Source: Sophora flavescens
Taxonomy: Eukaryota; Streptophyta; Magnoliopsida; Fabales; Fabaceae
Assembly (NCBI GenBank): GCA_030762895.1
Contig: CM061062.1
Location: 101,848,874-101,912,873 of the forward strand
Reading direction: 5' to 3'
DNA length: 64,000 nucleotides
In this document: positions 33,960-46,204 of the stretch, one piece after another
Layout: each line of letters opens with the position of its first letter
How positions within the stretch are numbered: position 1 is the first letter of the stretch
Notes under the pieces: model-generated
Told to the model about the DNA's origin: nothing
The model's input: only the letters and a program-made list of their open reading frames with translations
Databases searched by the model: none
Translations under genes and position numbers: made by a program

Positions 33960-36430
33960 CTATAAACACAAAACAATAAGAATAGTTCAGAATAACACAT
34001 TCACAAATCAACAAAGGATGATTCGGTAACTCTAGGATGATTGTTACCTACATGTGCTCTATATGTGGTGCATGTCTTTGTCTGTTATTGTATATATGCT
34101 ACGTATTCATTTTCCACATATGATGATTTGTTGATTCTCCTTGTATTGTTCTCTAAACTCAGACCTGCAACAATCACAAATCAACAGACAATAATCAAAA
34201 TAAAGACAAACAAATTTGTATCATGGAACCTTCACCCCCCAAATCCGGATTACTAAGTATAACAACAACAAAGACAAACTTCAACCCATAGAACAATGCA
34301 ACCCAGTGACTAATAAAAGCACAAAAGAGAAATTTTACCTGGGTTACGAAGTTAACAAATAAAGAGTCCTATTCATGCCTGAGATGGTGGGTTCGAGTTA
34401 GAAGAGTATCTGAAACAAAAAAGAAAGAAAGAAAGAGGGGTGAAAGGAAAAGCATAATAAAAATGAGAGGGAGAGAGAGATAGATGAAGATTTGTGAAAA
34501 GAGAGTAAGGGAAAAGTGAGGCGTGCTTTTGAAATTCTAATTTTGAAATTGAGGAAGAGAGGAAGAAGGTCAGGTGTGTTGCATAAGAGATAGTGTTTTG
34601 TAGCTGGATTTGCATAAGGAGAATTAAGAGGGGGAATATAATTGTATGAAAAAGGTGGAGAATATAGTCTCATAAAATGGATCATTAGACCTTTTATTTT
34701 AAAAAATACCACACTAAAGCCTCCACTCTGATGGGTCGAATTTTGCCAAATATGACTTTTTTTGTTTTGACTGATTTTGAGTGATGAATGTGAGCTTGAC
34801 ACGTGTCAAAAATTACTCTGGATGAGAGGTGAAATCTACTTTATACATAAACTTTTTAAAACCTAGGAAAAACCCTAAAATACCCCCTATTAGTATTGCT
34901 ACATGTGTCCTTCATTGAGGGCATATTTGTCACTTTACTTAAGCTTACTAGCCATGTAGTTGTCAACAAGTAGATGATTTCCCTCAACAACAAAAAAATC
35001 CATGCTTCTGCTCCTGTCAAGTCTCACAGCAGAGTAGGGAAAGGGTGTTTTCCCTTACTACATGTATAACATCATTTTGCAAACTATTCCATTTCTCACC
35101 GTTTTCAGCTCTCTCTCATTCTACTTGCTACTCTTCTTAATCTTGTGTTTGAATCGGTGAGATAAGATGCATTTTTATGAGATTCTCCCTTTAGCATCTT
35201 AAACTATTTTGATTCACCGATTTTGCTTCTCCCTTTAAGCTACTCTCATTGATTTTGATTCATCACTCTTTATTATTTATTTGAAACAGGCAACTAAGAG
35301 GTAGTATTTGAAGATTTCAAGACTAGGATCATTTAAGGTATCACGGTTTTACTTCCATTTTGAGTTGTTTTGTGGTTTTCTTTAAATCTTTGTAACAATA
35401 GAATGAGTTTCAAAAATATCAGAACTTTTTATGTTACTTACACTTGCTCACAACACCTTCTCACTTTTTTTAGATTAGTGTTGTTTCTGGTCATGTTTAA
35501 ATAGCTCGACCTCCAAATTCTACTTGATAAATATAGTATGGTTGTTATCAACTATAATTTATAGTGATTCAGAGGTGGATTGGTGCTTGGTTTTCAACTG
35601 GAATAGAAAACAAGGAAGGGAATTTTTTTTCTTTTCATATACATAGAAATATCTACTTTCTAAACTAGAAAACAATATGTACATCATTAATGAGTAAAAG
35701 TTCATGGGAATGAACTCATCATTTTTGTAACTTCCTTCATGGCATGCTATGAAGGATTTTTCAGGTTCTATGTACACAATGTTAAATATATCAAAAAAAA
35801 TCATCAAATCAATTAGACTATGTCAAGTAAAATTTTGGTTTCCTCTCTTATATATATTTGTCATTGATCCTTTTCTAGAGTCAAGTCAAGCGACTTCGTG
35901 CTAATTTTTACAAACGTATCATTGACTGGACAATATGTTATGGTTTTTGAGTTTCTATTCAACTAACTCCTGTTTTCTAGCAACATTACACATCATGGCT
36001 GACAAAAACGACTAAGCATAATGTCCCCTAAAACCACTATTTTAAGGGAATAGGTCCTGCATCACGTTCTTGACTTGCCCGACTAATATAATTCGCATAT
36101 CTGCTCAAACGACTAAGTTATGGGCCAAACGACTAACTGTCCATCAGCTGACCATGTTCTCCATATCCCTATTTTTAATGGAGTCAGTGTTCACGCACGT
36201 TTTTTACTTGGTCAACTCATAAACTGCCATTGATTGCAGTTGATCAACCTTTTATCTTCATTTTCTCTCTCCAAAACCACCCCTCACTTCATCCCAAAAA
36301 TCTAGGAAAGTGATTGTTTTTTTATTTCTTCCTTTTTTGAATATTATTAAAGCTTTGGACTCATTTAATCAACATCTACACGAGCCCATTAAGACCCAAT
36401 AATAGTCTCTAAGCCCATTTACGTTCAACT
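33960..36430. other. Intergenic, possible divergent leaders
   Basis: Minus strand: a CT-rich leader near 34430-34560 with a splice donor at 34340, possibly the 5' end of the 33.9-kb gene. Plus strand: CT-rich 35105-35155 followed by a GTGAGATAAG donor and an acceptor at about 35290, resembling spliced 5' leader exons without a following ORF. Otherwise AT-rich, with no recognisable coding sequence. Confidence 0.3.
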
Positions 36431-36439
36431 GATTCTGCA

Positions 36440-36505
36440 ATGACTAATTCTGAAACGACTGATTTTGAAACGACTGATTCTGAAACGACTGACTTTGCAC
36501 CGGCT
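36440..36505 (+). repeat. Short tandem repeat of CGACTGATTCTGAAA type
   Basis: Four imperfect 18-bp units. CGACTAA/CGACTGA words also recur through 36010-36160. Confidence 0.7.
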
Positions 36506-36691
36506 AAATTTCCTCAGCCAAACCTAATGCAGCTACTGGTCATCGGTTACTTATCTCAGCTCCGCAGTCGCATTCATCTTATCCAGATTCAATCGACCTT
36601 GGTTCAGTCGTTCTTCTCAGCTAAATTAACAACTCGGCTAATTATCATAATCAACTATCAACTAAATTATTTTTTCGGTGATAACAAAATA

Positions 36692-37472
36692 TATTGAGAG
36701 TGAGAAGGACTAATTTAAGCCTTTAGATTAAAATTAAAGGCTAAGATTAAAACCTTTAATAAAAAAGATCACGTGCCCTCAACCCACGTTCTTCACATCT
36801 CCCCTTCCCCATGCTTTTTTTTTTTTCTCTATTTCTTCTTTCCTTTAAGTCACCACCAAACTTTGCACGCGCCCAGCAATCTCTTTACCATCAAGAACTT
36901 ATCGCTGCTATGAATTGAAATTGCATTTTTCTTCTTTTTTCGATTTTTGGAATTTTTAAGTTTTATCATAATATGTTTGATAAAATACAGCAGAGAAAAG
37001 GAATATTGTAAAACTAAATAATAAATAAAATTTTAAAGGGAGTTTTTTTAGGCTTTGGGTGGTTGCTGGGTTTTTTAGTTTGAGCGTCTCCGTTCTCATA
37101 TCTTAACCTTTTCCTTTCTTTTAATAGTGGAGCGGTGGGTCTTGGCATAATGGAGTTTAATCAATGGTTTGGTTTTAAACTATAATTTTTTTCTTCCTAT
37201 ATCTTCTATATTATTGTCTCCATTAGGGAAATGATTTTGAGAGGTATTCATCTGTTAATTGATCATTTCATTCCACCGTTGAAACAGAAGGCCGAAACCA
37301 GTTTGGGTATCGCAGTGAGTAAAAAGAAAAAAAATGAGAAAGATGAAACCAGGCGCGTGAACGGGTTGTCAGGAGAGCACGTGATTATTTTTTAATTGTA
37401 TTTTTTAATTTTTAATCTCAGCCGTTGATTTTAATCTAAAGGCTTAAATCAATCCCTCTCACTCTCATATTA
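36692..37472. mobile_element. TIR element (non-autonomous, MULE/MITE-like)
   Basis: About 85-bp imperfect terminal inverted repeats: left GAGAGTGAGAAGGACTAATT with AAGCCTTTAGATTAAAAT, right the inverse (AATCTAAAGGCTTAAATCAA and CTCTCACTCTCAT). Both arms lead into a CACGTG word. The about 600-bp core has no ORF. A diverged piece of the same terminus follows at 37503-37620. A target duplication was not clear. Confidence 0.75.
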
Positions 37473-37990
37473 AAAACCCATTTCTCACTAGATATATCAC
37501 TTATGTGAGAGTGAGAGGAGCAAATCATAGTCATTAGATCCAATCGTGAATGGTCAGGATTAAAACAAAAAAGTCTTGTGATTTTTTTAAGTTGGCACGT
37601 GATTTTTTAATCTTTTAACTAACTTTTAGGATCTTTACTTTAATCATAATCATTAGATTCAATTAGAGTCATGCTAAGTCACATTGAGTTATCTCGATTA
37701 AAACTTTCTTACGTAAGTCTTCAAAATTTAAATAAAGCTTTAAATGTTTTTTATTATTAAATAAAACATAGGGTCTTGTTAAATGCTAAAGAGTTCTCCA
37801 GGCAATTGTTAAGAATTAAGAAAAAGTAAGGTTTTAACTCTACGATAAATCTTGTTTTTTTTTAATTCTTTAATCAATATCCTCATGAGATTGGTTAGCA
37901 TTTTCCAATTTTATTTATGATAAAACTTAAATATTGTTATCAAGATAAGTCTACTGAATAATAATTTGTAGTGACTCATAAAATATAAAT

Positions 37991-38757
37991 GCTTTAATTG
38001 TGTACTTTTAGACCCACAAGTATCACATATATGTAATTTTGGTCCCCAAATTTCATTTGAGAAAATTAGGTCCCTCAAATATCTCAATTTTTACAATTAC
38101 ATCCTTCCATCCATCTTCTATCCAATTGTTAACATTTTGACCCATTTGACTGTTAGTGAATATGTTAGGCAACTGATGTGGCACTCATAGGAGGCAATTT
38201 GTGTCTTCTGCTCCCAATTTTCACACGTGAGACACTAAGAATCCTAATTCCTCAATTTATTTCTTATGCTCCCAATTTTCACATTTCTCCCAACGAAACT
38301 CATCAAAACTTGGAACCAATCATAGAAACTAGCAATGCAATTCAAATTTTCAGTCAAAAAAAGCAATGCAATTCACTTTTTGCACCTTCTTCATTGTATA
38401 ATAAGAACTAACAATTTAGCCATGTACAGCAACATTGATACACAAAAGGGCTTGACAATACTGGTGGTATGCCGCTAGAAGTTTCTTGGCCTTATTTACC
38501 TAGCCTCAGAGGAACATACATGCGCAACACTTCTTGGGCCTTGTTGGTTTCCATCAGTTAAGATGTTAACAATTGGGGCAGCTCTCATATTCACTAACAA
38601 TCAAATGGGTCAAACTGTTAACAATTGGATGGAAGGTGGATGGAAGGATCTAATTGTAAAAATTGAGATACTTGAGGGATCTAATTTTCATAATTAAAAC
38701 TTGAGGGACCAAAATTACACATATGTGACACCTGTGGACTAAAAGTGCAATTAAGCC
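37991..38757. mobile_element. Mutator-like MITE with about 190-bp TIRs
   Basis: Left arm GCTTTAATTGTGTACTTTTA through the 38130s; right arm is its inverse ending AAAAGTGCAATTAAGCC. Both arms share TGTAATTTTGGTCCC and CCAATTGTTAACA. The flanks AATATAAAT (37982-37990) and AAGATAAAT (38758-38766) match at 8 of 9 bases, the duplication length of Mutator-like elements. Confidence 0.85.
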
Positions 38758-38785
38758 AAGATAAATAAAACATAAACATAATTAG

Positions 38786-39095
38786 TACACTCCGTCTAGA
38801 CTCAATTATAAGCAAAAAAATATCTATATTTTGTGGTCTCAAATATAAGAAAAATTCAACCAATTCAACTCTATTTAATGTCAGTGTTCAAAAAATAAAG
38901 ACAATTAACCAATCCAGTCAATTCACGTTTTACTTTTCCAAGAGCATTGTATACTCCCGAGACAATTAAAGAGTAGTTTAGTAATTGTAACTCATTTTTT
39001 TATATATAATTCAAGACAATCAAACTAAAATAAGTAACTTTCTTAATAAATGTGAAGTTAGTTAATTTTGCTAATAATCGAGTCCGGAGGGAGTA
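38786..39095. mobile_element. Stowaway-like MITE
   Basis: About 310 bp with inverted ends TACACTCCGTCTAGACTC and GAGTCCGGAGGGAGTA, the latter a CTCCCTCCG terminus typical of Stowaway/mariner MITEs. AT-rich core, no ORF. Confidence 0.75.
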
Positions 39096-39113
39096 TATAT
39101 CATAAGTATAAAA

Positions 39114-39382
39114 ACTCCCTCTGGTCTCTATTATAAGCAAAAAAAGTCCCAACGTTTTTTGTCCAATATATAAGCAAATTTTGTTTTCCAATGACTCATT
39201 TAACAACATTATTCCCAAAATATCATTCATTTAATGCAAATTCCAATGACTCATTTAATGAAGATTGAAATTTTAGATGAAGGGTAATTTAGGTAACAAA
39301 CCTAATTTTTTACAAGATTCAATGAGATTAACTAACCACCTTAATATGTGTGTTTTATTTAATTTTTGCTTATAATAGAGAC
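39114..39382. mobile_element. Second Stowaway-like MITE, right end cut by a gypsy LTR
   Basis: Left end ACTCCCTCTGGTCTCTATTA; right arm TTTTGCTTATAATAGAGAC stops exactly where the gypsy LTR terminus TGAGACACCCC begins at 39383. The missing outer part (CAGAGGGAGT) was not found downstream. Confidence 0.72.
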
Positions 39383-40103
39383 TGAGACACCCCGTCGTGC
39401 CCCGGTGTTTTATTAGATTAAAACCTTCTTAATTAATTCCTTAATCGAGCGCGTAACGTGAAAATAAGTAAAAATTAAAAACTTAAGTTAATAAACATAT
39501 AACTTCAACATCACACCATAGTTATATTGTAAATACACACATAAGTCTTTTACACATATTTTAAAACACTGTTGAGTGTATTCTCTCGGTAGGATCCCTC
39601 ACAAGCATATACTTAAACAAAAGTTATACTAGCGGAAAACATAAAATGTCTCACAAGACACACTGGCCATAACTAACTAAACCCTAATCTCCATGTATCA
39701 CAGATCGTCCTCCGGCCGCCGGTTTGTAAGGAGTTTCATCTAACTCCTCCTCATTCAGCTCAGCCACAGGGTCTTCTCGTACGATCCCTTAGAGATAAAA
39801 TACAACACACAGAAATATATAGGGGATAAGAAAAATTTCTATCAACATAAAAGCGGAAAAGAGTCATAGTATATAACATAATAAAAGTCACAGACAATTA
39901 ACACATATAACTAACAAATCATCCTCGAAATTAAGATATCATCTTCTACCCTCAACCTCACGCAACTAAACCTTTATGATGATGTGGCAAATAATTCCCC
40001 ATATCCGCTAGGGATGTTAGTCCGTCGTCCAAGTGACGCGTCCCTAAAACCGGTGCACACCCTTATTCATGGTGAGAATGCTCATGCAAAGCAATGACAC
40101 TAT

Positions 40104-42136
40104 TGTTAAGTCATCATGCGTCTAACTCGTCATGCGTCTAACTCACACTCCTGTAGCCCTTGTGTGTTTTAATGAAGTCAAAACTTATGTAGTCGATTTT
40201 ACATTGAACCATATGAATATTGCTAATCATCTACTTGAGTTGTGTAGCCAAAGCTTAATATCATAAAAGGACAAGTCAAAGATTAGGATAGAATCAAATG
40301 ATGCATACAAATATCTGGTGTGCAATGTATCTGAAGCATCAGTATCTTCTAGATATATCAAGATGAACAAGATACAGCAAGTAGCAGTCTCAAAGCAATC
40401 CATCAAGGATTGTCATCGTCACTGAAGCTAAAGCAAAGTTATTTTATCTTGAGCAAATTTCGAAGCAAACTCCTTCATTCAAGAATGTCATGATAATTCG
40501 TCTGAAGAATGATTTGAGCTGCATCTCATATCTCAGAACTCAATCGAGACAAAATCATGTCTTCAAATCTCAATCAACTAGATAAGTTGAAACCACATTC
40601 AAAGAACTACTTGATATCAAGATAGGATGTATCCTGTCTGTGAAATTGGAAGCTAAAGGAAAAGAACTTACTCAGTCATAAGCAGAAGAGTTGAATCAAG
40701 CATATTCTTATGGAAGACTTTTTACTTGACTGACTATGCTAAAGAGCAACGAAGAATGAAGCAATCAATCAAAGGAATGATCAAGGTATTCAAAGATTAC
40801 AAACATTATCTTCTGAGGAAAGATGAAAGAAGATTTGGATCAAAATTACAGACCAAAGCATAATTGAAGATTATCTCAACATGTGTCTGAGTCTCTGACA
40901 TTATTCGCTGTATGTCAGACCAACTTATCAAGACTTTTTTGATATCAACTATCTCACTCCAAGAAGTTGTAATACTCAAACCAAGACTAAGTGCTAGCTG
41001 AATCAGAAAAACACTTTGATGAAAAGCACTCCAAAGCCAAAAGGAAATTCATGTTGAATTTCAAGATTAGTTTTCGAGTTGAAGATTAATTAAACTTGAA
41101 ATAAGTTTAATTAAATCATTCTTGTCTCCAATCGAGATATGAAAAAGAAGAAAAGACAAAATGAGATTACAGCAGGAAAAGACTTTCCTTATGAAAGCAA
41201 AGCAAAAGTTACTTTATCAGAACTTTTCTAAGTATTACACAAATAAGGAAAGAATGTTGCCCAAGACCAGAAAGCTCATCAGCTCTACTCAAAGCAACAA
41301 GGAATCTCCAACGTTCTTCAAGGCATTTATTGACAAGTCAGAACGGCTATTTTATGAAGAACGAGAATGAAGAACTTAAACTTTTGTCAACGGATCTTTC
41401 ATGGCCGAGCATAAATAGAAGAAGTTGAAGACTGAAGAAAGAGAGACATATACACTCATTTATACAGAGAAAGAAAAACAAAAAGTGATATAGCAAAAAT
41501 CAATCTGAAGAATTCATTTGATATCACACGAGATCAATTCTCACAAAAAGCTGAAAGCTCTTGTCTCTCTAAAACATCTTCTTCACTCTCTGAAATATTC
41601 TATTGAAGAAGAATCTCTGCAACTCACCAAGCTCCAAATTCACATTCACTCTCTGTAGTGTTTATTTGGTTGAATTGCTCTATAACTTTGAAGCTGTGCT
41701 TCAAAGCACTCTCATTACTTTTTGAGCCTGAATAGGCTTGTCTCAAGAATACTTGTTGAGCCTGAAGAGGCTAGGTGTGCAAATAATACTTGCGGTTGAG
41801 CCTGGAGAGGCTAGGTGTGCAAATAATACTCGTCTGTAACATTTATCAGTTATAGTTGAAAAACTTGGTTAAGCTAAGGACTGGATGTAGCCCCAAGGTT
41901 GAGGGTGAACCAGGATAAATCTGAGTATACTCTTTCCCCATCCTTACTTATTTACACAGTTTAATTTCCTAATTGTTTAACTAATTTGGGTGTGCGTGAA
42001 ATAGTTGCAGTTTAGTTTTAATAAGGCGTCTGTCTTAAAGCATCTTATCTAATCCGAATTTGTTTTATGCTTCCAAACTCTAATTTTCGAAAACACTATT
42101 CAACCCCCCTTTCTAGTTTTGTTTTGTGCCATTTCA
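40104..42136 (+). mobile_element. Copia (SIRE/Maximus-like) solo LTR, 2033 bp
   Basis: TGTTAAGTCA...GCCATTTCA with an exact 5-bp duplication ACTAT at 40099-40103 and 42137-42141. It contains the GCCTGAAGAGGC repeats, GGACTGGATGTAGCC, GTGAACCAGGATAAA and, near the 3' end, ACTATTCAACCCCCC shared with the pieces at 33.1 and 62.0 kb. No internal region, so a solo LTR. Confidence 0.9.
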
Positions 42137-42141
42137 ACTAT

Positions 42142-42356
42142 AGTTGTACGGCACAGTCGGTGCACACCCTGGATCAAGGGTGCTCATGCATACCAATGAC
42201 ACTATAGCTACACGGTACAGTCGGTGCATAACCTCATCCATGGTAAGAATGCTTATGTAATACAATGACACTATAGCTGCATGGTACAGTCGGTGCACAC
42301 CCTGGTTCTCTCCCTCGAGGGTGCTCAAGCAAAGCATTGACACTATAGCTGCACAA
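42142..42356. repeat. Minisatellite of the gypsy LTR fragment
   Basis: Three units of about 70 bp containing ACAGTCGGTGCACACCCTGG and ATGACACTATAGCT. Another unit, at 40052-40103, was cut by the copia LTR. Confidence 0.85.
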
Positions 42357-42949
42357 ATTAAATCTAACATTTGACGATCCCACAAGGACTTTGGACCTCG
42401 TATGTGTCAAACATACGGTTATAAACACAATACAACTTATAAACCTCACTGAATTACATCAATAATAACTTAGTGCCTCAAGCTTCCATCCAAGCCTTGA
42501 CTCACACTCTATGACACATTTCATCTTTAAAATAATCAATTTAAGCTAGGCACTTCTAATTCACCGATACTTTCTCACCCAAACCAAATCACCCGAATAA
42601 CATATATCCTCGCTTAAATCAACTAAGCATAGTACTAAAAAACCATGCAGATCATGCATAACACAATATCATATTCAAACACCAAAAATAATACGTCACA
42701 TGCAGTGGAATACCTCGACCAGTGTATCAGTACTGTGGACTGCCATATTGTGACTCATTTGTCCCTGTGGTGAAGTTCATGGATCCGCGTCCATATCTTT
42801 TAGATGAGGGTAATCTGGGGGCCGTGATTTTTAGGATTCTAGACCCGTCCTATAATTCACTCATATAGCAAACTTAGTGACCAACTGGTTAGAGTAATGA
42901 CCTTAGGTGTGTGCAAACATAAGTCTTACCCGTCTTAGGTCACAAAGGG

Positions 42950-43560
42950 AGCATTTTTTTTTCATTCATGTTCACTTTTTTTTTGTCAAAGAAAAAATTC
43001 ACATTTTTTAGTTTTTTGTTAAAGAAAAAATGATTTACACAAGTCCTTTTGCTTGTAACAAAAAAAAAATATCCTTTTTTCATATTTTGTATCTCATGCA
43101 TAATAAAAAAGGGTTTGTGTAAATCATTTTTCTGTAACTCATTCATATTCTTTGTAGAAGAATAAAAAAAGATCATTCATTTTTTTTTCATGCATCTCAT
43201 GCATTAATTTTTTTTGGGTCAATAAAAAATAAAAAATCATTTTCATGCATTAATTATGTCAATCTCATAATAAAAAAAATCATTTCATGCATTCATTACA
43301 AAAAATCATTTATCTCAAGCATTTATAAAAAAAAATTGATTCATCTAAAAAAGAAGAAGCTCGTCAGATGTCATTTTGGTAAAAAAGGTACCTTCATGCA
43401 TCTCATACATAAAAAAATTTGGGTCAATAAAAAAAATCTTTTTCATACATCTCATGCATTAGTATCGTTATGGATTAAAAAAAAAGTTTTTTTCATGCAT
43501 CTCTTATACTCATTTCTTTTAAGTTGAAAGTTTATTAAAAAAAAAAATCGTTCTATGCAT
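42950..43560. repeat. AT-rich low-complexity block with CATGCAT words
   Basis: A- and T-runs alternating with TTCATGCATCTCATGCATT-like phrases, about ten times, irregularly spaced. No coding potential. Confidence 0.7.
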
Positions 43561-46204
43561 TGTGCTCCTTGGAGGAAATGGAACCATCATGCTTTCAAAG
43601 AATGTCAATTAAACCAAGGATCATGAGGTGAAGCTAGAAATAAGACTTGCTTGGGTGGTCTGAAAATGCGGATCACAATCTTGTACCGGATCATGTAGGT
43701 TCGGATGCCAATGAAGTTAAGGGGCACTCTTTCACAGTCATTTCTCAGAAGTCAAGTAGGGCATGTCAATTTTGAGACCTATCTGAAAAGGTTATTTTCT
43801 AGTGGACTACTGAGACTTCAAGAAGAATGCTACAACGACATATCCAGAGATTCGCATTCTGGTGGTTATGAGAATCAACACTTTGCGATCCCCGTCTTGG
43901 GAATTTCTAAGCAGCCCTGGCTGGATTGGTTCATTAGTGGTTTATCATGAAATGGTGGTTACATCGTATTTTATGATGTAATACTTGAACCATGTTCACT
44001 TTGTTAAAGCATTAATGTAATGGATTTGCATCCATACCTTGTCTCATCCATTCTTTACATCTTCTTCCACATCATAATATTTCTCTCGTCATTCTCATAT
44101 CTCAGCTTCTCTTTTTCTTCCCCAAGTATCATCCTTGGTGTTGTTCATTAAGCTCGTGTTATTAGAAGTTCTTTGTGAGGCATTGATCAGCCCACCTGGA
44201 CCCACTCCTTTTCAAAAAAAATTCAAAAAAAAAAGAAAAGAAAAGGAAAATAAAAGAGAAGCAAATAAATAAAAACTTGGTGAGTACCATCTTTGTCTCT
44301 AAAATAATGTTTTTTTAAAAAATAAGCAATCATGATTTGAAATGAAGATTGACCGTCTTTCTCTATCCTCAACAAATATCATCATTATCCCTCGTTACCC
44401 CTTTTGAGCTTGAAACTTTTATTCAAAGAACCCTGGACAAGGATCACCCCTAAAGAAGAGGTAAGTATGAAAGAAATGGTGATTACGAAGCATAAAGTGA
44501 GAAAGTGAAAAAAATAGAAATAGAAAAGAAAATAAAAGAAAAAAGCAGAAAGAGAAAAATAAAGATGGAGAAAGAAAGAGGATGAAAAACTTCATGCAAA
44601 AAGGAAGAATAAAAAGGAAAATTAGCAGAAAGCAAATGTTCTCAAAAATCCGAGAAGAGCATGGATCCTTGATCTTATTCAACCTTAACACATTTGTTTG
44701 AGCCTTATATCCTTCCTTTCATGACCCCCCAACCATTGGCCACATTACAAGCCTGAAAAGTCCATTATGATCAATGAATGATTGCTACTTTATCACCAAC
44801 TTTAATTTTGAGACAAAAAGTGTGTGCTCTTCTAGTTTTTAATTGATTGCTCCTCTTAAAAAAATCAAAAAAAGAAAAGAAAAAAGAAAGCCCGTTAGAC
44901 TGAAAACCCTCATGGGCAGTCTAAGCAAAAGCTAGGGCAAGATCTACATGGGACAAAACTTTGCTTTCAATGGCCTTATTCCAGAGCATTTCCATTATTG
45001 GATGCCCTACACTGTGGCAGCACCATTCTCAAGTTTTCCATATCAAGTGCCCGACACTGGGGCAGTTTCATTCTAGGAACCATACATTAGGTCACTCCAT
45101 CATCAAGGAACTCTGAGGCAATTTTGTTCTTAAGAATATCGAGCCAATCGCCATGATCAAATCAATCCAAACTGGGGCAACACTCTTCTGAACTCCATAT
45201 CACCTCTTGTGCATCTTGCTTCATTAATTTCTGTCCTTTTGATTACCATTTGAGTTACCAAACTTCCAATACAAATCGAGAAGTTGTCCAGGCCATGTTG
45301 TCCTTTCTTGTTATACTTTTAAATCCATGCATGTTTGTTACATGATGCTTCATGTAAGGTAAACACGAGTTCAAGTACAATTTAACCATCTAATGGTAAA
45401 TCTTTGATGAATAACTCTGATCAGTAGAATTCTGAATACAAGGAAGAAAGTGGCATCCTCAATGGGCAATTCAAGCAAAAGCATTGATCTTCACAAATAA
45501 GAATGGTAAAATTGTCCACATTCTAAAAAAGAAAGGACAAAAAAAAAAAGATAAATCAAAAGCTCAAAAAAAAAAAAAAAGAGCAAATCGAAGAAGGGCT
45601 CGCTAGGCTGAAAACCTGAAAAGGTAGCCTAGGCAAAAGTTAGAGCGACCCGGTAAGTTGAAAACTCGCAAAGAGCGACCTACACAAAAATTAGGGTCAA
45701 ATACAAACAAAGTACAAAAGTCTCCTCAAACTGACAAACTGGGACAGTTTAAGAGGACAAGTCATGAAAGGCTCCCTATACATGAGGACTGGGGCAAGTC
45801 ACATACCTGAAAGTTGATCAGACAATCTCATCCATTGGGATAATCATCACAAAGAAGTGTATCTCATGCAAGAAGTAAAACATCAATTCAGCAAGCAAGT
45901 GGTAATCGAAATCAAGGAGTCTCACTGTAGCTCATCCTCAATCTCTGCTGCAATCAAAACTCTAAGGAGCCAAGGATCAAAGAGTGGTTTGCAAAAAAAT
46001 AAAAATCAATCAATCCAGGTTTTCATAAAAAACATCTCTTGAATCATGCATCACGGTTTTCATCAATCATCAAAAGCATCTCATGCATCATGCATTAAAA
46101 AGCAAAAATAATAATCAAAGTTTTCATCCATCACAAAAAAGTATCTCACAGCATGCATTGTCTCATCATTTCAAGCATCGACAAAGTCAACATCTTTGCA
46201 TTGC

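Larger units (their letters stand above)
39383..42720 (-). mobile_element. Gypsy LTR fragment, split by a copia solo LTR
   Basis: Starts TGAGACACCCC (LTR 3' end on the minus strand) and resumes after the inserted copia LTR at 42142. No TGTAACACC-type opposite end was found, so it is truncated. The right limit is approximate. It carries a minisatellite related to that of the triple array. Confidence 0.65.

Noticed and set aside
34373..34802. Minus-strand ORFs of 80-134 codons rich in Ser/Phe/Leu
   Set aside because: They come from a pyrimidine-rich stretch, more like a 5' leader than coding sequence.
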